This document shows, one piece after another, positions 1 through 6,184 of a stretch of DNA of 64,000 nt. This DNA comes from Parvibaculum sp035325945 (GTDB taxonomy: Bacteria > Pseudomonadota > Alphaproteobacteria > Parvibaculales > Parvibaculaceae), in assembly GCF_035325945.1 (NCBI RefSeq), contig NZ_DAOKYX010000003.1:1-64000 (forward strand), read 5' to 3'. The notes below the pieces were generated by a model, which searched no databases, had not been told where the DNA came from, and saw only the letters and a list, made by a program, of their open reading frames with translations. Each line of letters opens with the position of its first letter. Positions within the stretch are counted from its first letter, which is position 1. The position numbers were made by a program, and so were the translations under genes.

Positions 1-303
1 GCCATGGTCTCGAGCGCTTCGTCCAGAAAGGATTACTTCGTCCGGATAATTTTCCAGGCGTTAGAACTACTCTTTCGGCCCAAATGCCCAGATTATCTAG
101 CCGGATGAGCACTCGGCTGAAGCTTCGAATATTTCTATTATAAATCATCCGCGCAACTCGTTGTTCCCCCGACGGGCGCGGAAACCCCCGCGGGCCGGTG
201 GAGATGCCCCCCCCTCCACCGGCCTAACTTTCCGTGTCCGTATCATCGTCAAGCGCCGGCAAGGCTGCGTTGCCGACTCGATTTCGATTGGTATGAGGCC
301 GCT
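1..303. other. non-coding stretch left of the IS3-type gene
   Basis: No convincing gene is visible. A 34-codon open frame starts at base 4 on the plus strand but matches nothing I recognise. The segment around 110-170 is AT-rich compared with the rest of the window. A perfect hairpin sits at 193-224 and is listed separately. If the neighbouring gene at 304-606 were a complete IS3 element, an OrfB transposase frame should begin here, reading leftwards; none is seen. Confidence 0.5.
193..224. terminator. perfect 11-bp hairpin, possible terminator
   Basis: GGCCGGTGGAG (193-203) pairs perfectly with CTCCACCGGCC (214-224) around a C-rich 10-nt loop. No clear T-run follows on either strand, so a factor-independent terminator is only a guess. 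It may end a gene lying left of the window or the IS3-type transcript. Confidence 0.35.
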
Positions 304-606
304 CTAGCCGGCGCCGCCGGCGGCCGGGTCCTGGGGGGTGCCTCGCTTCTTTCGGAGAAGATCGCGGAGGACTTCATTGTCGATGAGGGCGTCGATCAGG
401 CGCTCCTTCAGGCGGCGGTTTTCTTCCTCGAGCTGCTTGATCGCCCGTTCCATCCGCGCCGGGCGTCCCTGAAGTTTCGCATTCCATGAATAGATGGTGG
501 CTCCCGAGACGTTGTACTTCTGGCTGAGCTGGGAAACACGCGAGCCCTTGCGATATTCTTCCAGAATTGACGCAATCTGTTCGTCGGTGAATCTCGAACG
601 CCTCAT
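304..606 (-). CDS. IS3-family OrfA-like transposase (orphan helix-turn-helix subunit)
   Basis: About 100 residues. The N-terminus (RRSRFTDEQIASILEEYRKG) is the typical start of IS3/IS911-type OrfA, followed by a helix-turn-helix (VSQLSQKYNVSGATIYSWNAK) and a charged C-terminal coiled coil (EEENRRLKERLIDALIDNEVL) that in the family mediates dimerisation and contact with OrfB. ATG 606 is chosen because GGAAGG lies eight bases upstream; the longer open frame to 741 lacks such support. The usual partner OrfB (DDE integrase core) should follow downstream, towards base 1, but no such frame exists in the 303 bases available. The copy is therefore a remnant or the element was truncated. Function alone: DNA binding at IS ends. 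Confidence 0.8.
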   Translation of the reverse strand: MRRSRFTDEQIASILEEYRKGSRVSQLSQKYNVSGATIYSWNAKLQGRPARMERAIKQLEEENRRLKERLIDALIDNEVLRDLLRKKRGTPQDPAAGGAG

Positions 607-688
607 CGATCGATCCTTCCGGGTTTCGGCGTCTCCCCTTTCATTTCGCATGCGACACCGCTCGGGAGTATTGGAGCGCCAGACGCAA

Positions 689-729
689 CTGTGTCCCGCG
701 GTCGTGTAACTACTGGCCGCAGGACACAG
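689..729. repeat. inverted repeat upstream of the IS3-type gene, possible IS end
   Basis: CTGTGTCCCGCGG (689-701) and CCGCAGGACACAG (717-729) are reverse complements at 12 of 13 positions around a 15-base spacer. It lies about 85-125 bases upstream of the OrfA start, where the left end of an IS3-type element would be expected. It could be the IS terminus or an ordinary hairpin. No matching copy is seen on the far side. Confidence 0.35.
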
Positions 730-777
730 CTCTGGTTTCAAGAAAACTGTGTATGACGCGGGTAAACCGCGGCCCTT

Positions 778-1194
778 TCAGGGGGCAAGCGTGCTCAGCG
801 CATCGCTCAGACTGTTGTTGTTCGTTGTCGTTGACGTGCTGTTGCTTGCGCTCTGGTCGCCCTTGCTGTCCTGCCCCACGTCGATCTGCCCGGTCGAATT
901 ATTCAAGATGACGCAGGTCGAGTTGGCCGTCGCCGTCGCGCCGCCAGAGCCGCCGCCGCCGCATACAAGCGTCGTGCCGCTGCCTCCTGCGATGGTGCTG
1001 TTGACCGGGTTGGTCGCCTGCCGCTGGATCGCCGCCATGGTCAAACCATCAGTCTGCGGAAAATTCCAGGCTTCCTTTCTTTGCCCGGCTTCGGCAAGTG
1101 CGGCGGCCGGTGCAAGCGTTACCGAGGACAAGACCGCCAGCCCCACGAGCCAGCTCGGCGCCATCCCCCGTTTCAGATGAATCAGTGCTGACAT
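778..1194 (-). CDS. small secreted polar protein, HfaA-like (putative surface/amyloid subunit)
   Basis: 138 residues. A signal peptide covers about residues 1-34 (hydrophobic WLVGLAVLSSVTLAPAAALA, then a probable cleavage before EAG). The mature part is rich in Gly, Ser, Thr, Asn and Gln: a Gly-rich run at about 70-86, two cysteines (78 and 94), then NNSTGQIDVGQDSKGDQSAS and a Ser/Thr/Asn tail. This composition fits a self-assembling cell-surface subunit. It is the third gene of a minus-strand operon after a CsgG/HfaB-type channel gene, matching the hfa (holdfast anchor) theme of Caulobacter. ATG 1194 has AAAGGA about eight bases upstream. The HfaA label is an inference from position, size and composition, not from certain homology; it may be a new curlin-like subunit. 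Confidence 0.55.
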   Translation of the reverse strand: MSALIHLKRGMAPSWLVGLAVLSSVTLAPAAALAEAGQRKEAWNFPQTDGLTMAAIQRQATNPVNSTIAGGSGTTLVCGGGGSGGATATANSTCVILNNSTGQIDVGQDSKGDQSASNSTSTTTNNNSLSDALSTLAP

Positions 1195-1226
1195 GATCCG
1201 TGTCCTTTGCAAGAGCCGGAAAAGGA

Positions 1227-1259
1227 GCGAGGGGGAGGAGGTGCGCACCTCCCCCTCGC
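1227..1259. terminator. 12-bp hairpin between the HfaD-like and HfaA-like genes
   Basis: GCGAGGGGGAGG (1227-1238) pairs perfectly with CCTCCCCCTCGC (1248-1259). It lies in the 70-base gap inside the operon and has no T-run. It may stabilise mRNA ends or partly stop transcription so that the subunits are made at different levels. It is unlikely to be a full terminator because the downstream gene has no obvious separate promoter. Confidence 0.4.
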
Positions 1260-1264
1260 CGCTA

Positions 1265-2287
1265 TCAGGGCGTCGCCGCCTTGACAGTGATGTTCACGTT
1301 GTTGCCGACCGCGGTCGCGACGGAGTTCACGATCGGGCTGACGGCGGCAAGACCGGTGTAGTTAGACAGCGTCACGTCCTTGACGATCGACTTCGCCGAG
1401 ACGTCGGCATAGGCGACCTGGGTGATATCGCCGATCAGGACGCCGTTTCCGGTGCCAGACCCATAGGCGATATCGACACTCGTGTTGTTGCCAACCGCTG
1501 TCGCATTGCTGTCGACCGCGACGTTGGTGATGTCCTCGACGATCGACTTCGCTTCGATCTCAGAGGGGCTGATCAGGCCATCGGAGCCCGCATAGACCAG
1601 AGCGAGAGCAGCCGAGAGGTTCGAGTTCCCCGTATAGGGAACACCAGAGATGCCATCACCCTCGAAGTTGCAGTTGAAGCCGCCGAACAGGAACTGCCCG
1701 TCATGCAGCGTGACTGCCACATCGGTTGTGATGGACTGGTTGTTGCCCACGGCCGTGGCCGCGCTGGTGAGCGAGGGAAGCTCGGTCGATGCGTCGAATG
1801 AACCGAGAGGCTCAATCGTCACCGGAACGTCGGTGAAGGCGGCGGTGAAGTTCACCTGATTTGTGCCTTCGGATACGGTGCTGCCCGTGACATCGCCGTT
1901 TCCGCTCAGATCACCGCTCAGCGTAGCAGGCACGCTGGCGTCGAGCAGTTCCGGATCGACGTCCGGACCATAGGGGCCACTCCAGTTCACGGTAAAGTCG
2001 ACAGTGCCGTCGGTGCCTTCCGAGGGCTGATTATTGGTGACGTGCTTAACGACCGATACCGCACTCACGTCGCCGATGAACACTTGCAGCTTCTCGAGAT
2101 CGACGATACCCGTCGGGACAAGCGTCCCGGGATCGACGTTCACGTCGATATCGACGTGCTCGTGAACTCTCTGGTACCAGGACCAGTGGACCTTGTCGAA
2201 GGCCGAGGCTGAACTGCCTGCGCCGAATGCGAGAAGGGCGGTTACAGCACCTCCCAGCATAAGCACGGATCTTGTGTGCTTCATCAT
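1265..2287 (-). CDS. HfaD-like secreted repeat protein (putative holdfast-anchor/surface adhesin)
   Basis: 340 residues with a signal peptide (about 1-29, ending SSASA). The body is acidic, poor in Lys and Arg, and rich in Val, Asn, Ser, Thr, Asp and Gly. Two motif types recur: ATAVGNN at residues 177-183, 262-268 and 324-330, and a V-K/E-D-V-T type element (SVVKHVT near 78, KSIVEDIT at 247, KSIVKDVT at 299), with IGDV/IGDIT preceding two of them. Such short alternating repeats suggest a beta-strand-repeat surface fibre or adhesin. Start ATG 2287 has AGGAGG nine bases upstream; the upstream HfaB-like gene ends only 19 bases before it, so the two are co-transcribed. HfaD identity is inferred from the CsgG/HfaB neighbour. 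No Trp-rich or enzymatic motif is seen. Confidence 0.6.
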   Translation of the reverse strand: MMKHTRSVLMLGGAVTALLAFGAGSSASAFDKVHWSWYQRVHEHVDIDVNVDPGTLVPTGIVDLEKLQVFIGDVSAVSVVKHVTNNQPSEGTDGTVDFTVNWSGPYGPDVDPELLDASVPATLSGDLSGNGDVTGSTVSEGTNQVNFTAAFTDVPVTIEPLGSFDASTELPSLTSAATAVGNNQSITTDVAVTLHDGQFLFGGFNCNFEGDGISGVPYTGNSNLSAALALVYAGSDGLISPSEIEAKSIVEDITNVAVDSNATAVGNNTSVDIAYGSGTGNGVLIGDITQVAYADVSAKSIVKDVTLSNYTGLAAVSPIVNSVATAVGNNVNITVKAATP

Positions 2288-2306
2288 GTGCTTAGTCCTC
2301 CTGTGG

Positions 2307-3134
2307 CTAATGTGCGCTGAGCCGATCCAGTTGCCTTGCCATATGATCCGTCTGCACAATGTCGCATTTCTGCTCCTTGGGCAGATGGAGGAAGTCCGTC
2401 ATGATCTGATACACGGCCATTTCAACGACGGATCTGACGCCGAGTTGGAGCGGCTCGTTCTTGATCGCCCCGGCGTCAAACTGAACAAGTGTGGTGCCGA
2501 AGAAGCGGAAGACGCCCGCTTCGACCTCGTAGCCGTAAATCTGCTTCTGCAGGCTGGTGACGTAATCGACGCCGAAGGTCCTGGAATTCACGACGCGCAT
2601 GTCGAGCGCGACATTGATGACCACCATCTTCGCGCCGCCGCCGATGCCCGTGACGAAGAGCTGGGTGCCTCCGCTGACGATGTTGTAGTTGAGTTCCGTA
2701 AGGGCGCCGGTGATGATGAAATCACTCGCGGGAAGCGCCGTGTAATCGCTGGTTCCATGGGAAAGGCGGCCCTGTTCGGCAAGTCTCACTTCGGCGAGCG
2801 GTATACGGAGGTCCATCCGTTCGACGAGACGCGCCTTCTTCGTCTTGTAGAGGGCGCTGACGACCATCTCGGAGACGCCTTGCGTCAACTGATGTCCGTT
2901 CTCGTTGTAATTGATCTGTCCGGTCTTGTCGGCCACTTCACCCACGGCGAAAGTTGGCAGATTGTCTCCGGGCAGCGAGGCCAGGTGCGAGAGGCACTGG
3001 CTGTAAGGTGTTTCGTTGCTGGTGACGGGAAAGCTGTAAAGCGGATCGACGCCCTTGCTTCCGAGAACCCCCGGAGTCGTACATCCGGCGAGCAAAAGTG
3101 CCGCAGCCGCACCGGCAATTGCTGACTTTTTCAT
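2307..3134 (-). CDS. hfaB: HfaB/CsgG-family outer-membrane export lipoprotein
   Basis: 275 residues. The N-terminus is a lipoprotein signal with the lipobox LLLAGC (Cys18). The rest fits the CsgG family: the region FAVGEVADKTGQINYNENGH, then SALYKTKKARLVERMDL, and ASDFIITGALTELNYN followed by a Gly-rich stretch and conserved strands. CsgG proteins form outer-membrane channels that export amyloid subunits; in Caulobacter HfaB anchors the holdfast and secretes HfaA and HfaD. Length is right for the family (about 275-315). It is the first gene of the operon reading left; a 400-base AT-rich region lies upstream. Confidence is high for the CsgG family and moderate for the HfaB subgroup. Confidence 0.8.
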   Translation of the reverse strand: MKKSAIAGAAAALLLAGCTTPGVLGSKGVDPLYSFPVTSNETPYSQCLSHLASLPGDNLPTFAVGEVADKTGQINYNENGHQLTQGVSEMVVSALYKTKKARLVERMDLRIPLAEVRLAEQGRLSHGTSDYTALPASDFIITGALTELNYNIVSGGTQLFVTGIGGGAKMVVINVALDMRVVNSRTFGVDYVTSLQKQIYGYEVEAGVFRFFGTTLVQFDAGAIKNEPLQLGVRSVVEMAVYQIMTDFLHLPKEQKCDIVQTDHMARQLDRLSAH

Positions 3135-3537
3135 TATCGCGCCCCGACTTGCATCTCCATCGAGGGTGGAGAAGATGAATGCTGAAAGTCAGGATACGAT
3201 TTTGATCGGAATATAATACAAATAGAACGAGGTATCCGGTTGCGGATTTGGCCTTACAGTTCCTAACCGGATGGGCGAATATTATATAAAATGCGTTATT
3301 ATATCTTAGTCCGGTACTACCTCTTTTGAGTGAATGCACCGGGGGCCGCTGCTGATCTAAAAATGAATGGTCAACGGCTCGCTGTCGATGCGTCCGTCTT
3401 CAGGGCGCGCGTCCGCGGAACGGAAAATTATACCCCGATGAATTCGCGTGCGGACCTTGAGAGAGGCGGGAGGCGCCTTGTCCCGGCGATCGTTCGAGGC
3501 GGAGCGGGAGGTCCAGATCTTCAAAAGGAGGATCGCG
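3135..3537. promoter_or_regulatory. AT-rich divergent intergenic region
   Basis: About 400 bases without a gene between the HfaB-like gene (leftwards) and the secreted protein at 3538 (rightwards). Bases from about 3175 to 3345 are much more AT-rich than the genome average and must hold the divergent promoters. No operator repeat is clear. A strong ribosome site AAGGAGG ends at 3531, six bases before the ATG of the next gene. Confidence 0.5.
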
Positions 3538-4080
3538 ATGAAAATCATAATGAAGAATTCAGACCGGCCGCGCCGTGCTCTCGCTCTGGGGATTCTTGCA
3601 GGGTTGGCACTCACGGTCGGTGTATCCGCCGCGGCGCTCGGTGCTGCGGGCCTCAACAACCAGGCCTACTCGTTCGGCAGGTTCGGCGGTGCGCCGACCA
3701 TCGGCATTGGCGGCGCGCAGGCAATCATCGGCAGTCAGGTCTTCAACGTCAGGCCGGAAAATATTCTGCGCGGGCCCGATGGCAGCCTCTACACCGTCAT
3801 TCAGGGGCCGGGACACAGCGCGCTCGTCTTCGATTCCGCGGGCCGGCTCGTCGTGGGCATTCCCGGGGCCTCGCCTTTCAGCGCCTACCGCATCAGTCCA
3901 TGGACCTATCCGGCCCTTTACGGATCGGATGCGGGCGATGTCGGGATGCTGACCAGCACCACATTGACGAGCTGGACTTCAATGGTCGGCGGCGCAGCTC
4001 CGGGAACCTATCTCTATCCGACAGGCCAGAGCGCGATCGACATGTGGATTGCACAGGTCTTCGCTTTCCCTGGCCGGTAG
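3538..4080 (+). CDS. secreted protein of unknown function
   Basis: 180 residues, not recognised. The N-terminus has positive residues (KNSDRPRR) followed by a long hydrophobic segment (ALALGILAGLALTVGVSAAA), a probable signal peptide or anchor. The mature part is Gly/Ala-rich with phrases such as FGRFGGAPTIGIGGAQ, VFNVRPENILRGPDGS and APGTYLYPTGQSAIDMW, and contains almost no charged clusters or cysteines. The start is fixed by AAGGAGG six bases before ATG 3538. It stands alone between the hfa-like operon and a LuxR-type regulator, both facing leftwards, so a role in the same surface system is possible but only inferred from position. Confidence 0.65.
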   Translation: MKIIMKNSDRPRRALALGILAGLALTVGVSAAALGAAGLNNQAYSFGRFGGAPTIGIGGAQAIIGSQVFNVRPENILRGPDGSLYTVIQGPGHSALVFDSAGRLVVGIPGASPFSAYRISPWTYPALYGSDAGDVGMLTSTTLTSWTSMVGGAAPGTYLYPTGQSAIDMWIAQVFAFPGR

Positions 4081-4143
4081 TCGCCGCGCAGTCTGGAACA
4101 GGCCGGGACGTCCCCGTCGCACGCTCCCGGCTGCACCCTGGCC

Positions 4144-4827
4144 TCAGAGCGAAGGATCCCTGCCTTGCATGCCCTTGTTCAGCGCCCAGATCGCTGCCTG
4201 TGTGCGGTTCATCACATGCGTCTTCCTGAGAACGCTCTTGAGGTGAACCTTTACGGTCGCTTCCGCGATGTTGAGGCGGAGCGCGATGCGCTTGTTCGAG
4301 TCGCCATCGACGAGGCAGCGCAGGATTTCGATTTCCCGTTCGGACAGCTCGGCGAAGGAATCGGGCTGACGCTGGTTCATCGCAAGGGGCAGGCCGTTCT
4401 GCGTGCCATTGGCCGCGATCAGGGAGGCCAGCGAAGAGGGGAAGACTTTCTGATCGAGGAGAACGAGCTTCAAAGACTCGATCAAGGTTTCGCAAGAAAT
4501 ATTCTTCAACAGAAAGCCATCGACATTGGCGGCAAAACAGGAACAAAGCTGCGTGGAGTTGAGACTTTCGCTCAGAACAACAATGCGGCAGTCGGGAAGA
4601 AGCTGCCGCAGGCGATTGACGCGGCCCGGCGGATCGCCGTCCAGCGCAAGAAGTTCCACAAGCACGAGGTCGAAGTGCTCGCCGGCCTTGACGAGTTCCT
4701 CGAGGGCGGACAGGTCGCGGGCATCGCGCGCCGTGTTCCCGTTCGCATCCCGCAGAAGCCGAACCACACCTGCGCGAAACAGATGGTTCGAATCCACGAT
4801 TGCGATGTTGGCGTCTGCAAGAAGCAT
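4144..4827 (-). CDS. LuxR/NarL-type transcription regulator with a degenerate receiver domain
   Basis: 227 residues: a response-regulator receiver fold (about 5-125) and a GerE/LuxR helix-turn-helix (about 160-220; LSEREIEILRCLVDGDSNKR, then AEATVKVHLKSVLRKT). In the receiver the usual acidic pair is D12-S13, the phospho-acceptor Asp is replaced by Glu58 (LVLVELLALDGD), while Ser86 and Lys108 remain. Glu in place of Asp often mimics the phosphorylated state, so the protein is probably active without a kinase, like other atypical regulators such as CsgD, which controls curli. AAGGAG lies seven bases before ATG 4827. No histidine kinase is adjacent. The neighbouring CsgG-type genes are its likely targets by inference. 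Confidence 0.85.
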   Translation of the reverse strand: MLLADANIAIVDSNHLFRAGVVRLLRDANGNTARDARDLSALEELVKAGEHFDLVLVELLALDGDPPGRVNRLRQLLPDCRIVVLSESLNSTQLCSCFAANVDGFLLKNISCETLIESLKLVLLDQKVFPSSLASLIAANGTQNGLPLAMNQRQPDSFAELSEREIEILRCLVDGDSNKRIALRLNIAEATVKVHLKSVLRKTHVMNRTQAAIWALNKGMQGRDPSL

Positions 4828-4986
4828 TTACCGTCTCCTTCAACTACACGAATGAACAATACTTCCATATGCTCGGGCCGAAGCAGTTTCAGGGGGCGGC
4901 CGAGTGTCGTGAACAATGAGTTTTCTGGAGATGGGCGAAGCCCCTGGCGCCCTTGGTCTCCGATATTCCCGGGTCTCAGATAACAG

Positions 4987-5004
4987 GCGCCCGCCGGCGG
5001 GCGC
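4987..5004. terminator. 18-bp GC-rich perfect palindrome, possible terminator
   Basis: GCGCCCGCC followed directly by GGCGGGCGC. It lies about 110 bases downstream of the IalB gene stop on the minus strand, in the 288-base gap before the LuxR-type gene. There is only a weak T-rich stretch after it on the minus strand. It could equally be a regulatory palindrome for the LuxR-type gene promoter. Confidence 0.3.
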
Positions 5005-5115
5005 TCTTCTCCAGTCGATATCGGTCGAGCTTTTCGTGTGAATGATATGCCTTCCCGAAGCGGTCATCAAAGCGGCATGACGGTTTGCGCCCGCCTTTGC
5101 TGAAAAAACGGATAC

Positions 5116-5619
5116 TCACCCGCGAACTTCCTTCAGAGCGGCCTTGAAGCCTGCCAGCGAGAACGGAGCGATGAGGATCTTTTCCCCGACCTGATAGGCG
5201 ATGACACCCTCTCTGGTTTTCAGGAACTGATCGAGGGCGAGATTGGTGCTGGATTCTCCCACCGGTACTTCACAGAACTTGTCCGAGCATTTGCCGATCT
5301 TGAGGCCCGCTTGCCAACCGCTCTCAAGCCGAAGGGAGGCGGGCTGGCCCGTTTTTGCCTTGGGCAGGATGCGCAAGCCCAGTCTGATCGGCTGATCGGC
5401 GGCCGTGCGGCCGACAAGGATCTGCACACCGCTGCCTTCGAGATAGGCGATGCAAACATTCTTGTCGAAACACTGGACGGACCAGTTCTCGAATTTGCGC
5501 ACGGGCGTCGCCGCGTCAGCCGAAATGGCGGTGCCGACTGCGCCGATCAGAAGGGCGGCCAGAACACATGCGGTTCGGATCGAAAGCATTTTCATCATCT
5601 CATTAACCTGTCCGGCCAT
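5116..5619 (-). CDS. invasion-associated locus B (IalB) family periplasmic protein
   Basis: 167 residues. Signal peptide at the N-terminus (MLSIRTACVLAALLIGAV, cleavage likely after ADA). The mature part has the IalB signature: FENWSVQCFDKNVCIAY near the start, a middle with LGLRILPKAKTGQPASLRLE, the cysteine pair CSDKFC, and the end IAPFSLAGFKAALKEV. IalB proteins of Bartonella and relatives are small secreted or periplasmic proteins of unclear molecular role, widespread in Alphaproteobacteria. ATG 5619 is chosen because GGAGGG lies six bases upstream; an ATG at 5625 abuts that site and ATGs at 5598/5595 lack one. The gene stands alone. Confidence 0.85.
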   Translation of the reverse strand: MAGQVNEMMKMLSIRTACVLAALLIGAVGTAISADAATPVRKFENWSVQCFDKNVCIAYLEGSGVQILVGRTAADQPIRLGLRILPKAKTGQPASLRLESGWQAGLKIGKCSDKFCEVPVGESSTNLALDQFLKTREGVIAYQVGEKILIAPFSLAGFKAALKEVRG

Positions 5620-6184
5620 CGTCATCCCTCCAATTGGCTTCGATGGGGATACCTACAGAGCAATTCATTTAATCACACACTCTATGTAAAAAAAATAAAT
5701 ACGTAAGTAGTAGTGCCATCGTTTTGATAATAGTTAACGTCGATATTCAATTGGCTTCCTAAATCGAGGCATTGCCTGCAAGAATGCACATTTTAGTCTA
5801 TAAGAATCTGGAAATTATTTTATATAAAGCGCCAGATATGCATCGCAGGATGAATTGTTCATTTCGTTTTTATTGTAATCATTCAGAAATATTGCATGTT
5901 TTGGTGCTGGATATTTACAAGCTGTTAACTAAAGGCGCCTCAAGAAAGTTACGAATTGCCGGCCGCCGAGCCTTCTGCCGATAGGCATGGCTGCAGGGAG
6001 GGTCCGCCGGCACGAAGTTCGCGGGCTCATGAAAGCCCGACGATGGGCCGGCAGCGGCGGCGGAAATATCGTTTGCCCGGCCGCAGCATTCCCTTTTTAA
6101 TGATAAGCATTAAAATGGCGCGAGGGCGTCGCGGGCCGCCCCCGCGGCCATTCGCGGAACAGACGAAGCGAGGGAGGGACGCAG
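5620..6184. promoter_or_regulatory. long AT-rich intergenic region
   Basis: About 560 bases without a credible gene. Roughly 5640-5960 is strikingly AT-rich for this genome and contains an 11-bp direct repeat CAATTGGCTTC (5631-5641 and 5748-5758). Composition returns to GC-rich after 5960. A Fur-box-like inverted repeat at 6095-6115 lies about 70 bases before the sulfatase start. Short open frames here have no ribosome site or recognisable product. Confidence 0.5.
6095..6115. promoter_or_regulatory. Fur-box-like inverted repeat upstream of the sulfatase
   Basis: TTTTAATG (6095-6102) and CATTAAAA (6108-6115) form a perfect inverted repeat around ATAAG. The core AATGATAAGCATT differs from the core of the classical Fur box at one of 13 positions. 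Its place 70 bases before the sulfatase start suits an operator. Binding by a Fur-type or other regulator is an inference. Confidence 0.4.

Noticed and set aside
4785..4795. GGTTCGAATCC, which resembles a tRNA T-loop
   Set aside because: It lies in the LuxR-type gene and encodes part of its receiver; no cloverleaf can be built around it.
5772..5984. A 70-codon plus-strand frame in the AT-rich region
   Set aside because: No ribosome site or recognisable product; AT-rich non-coding composition.
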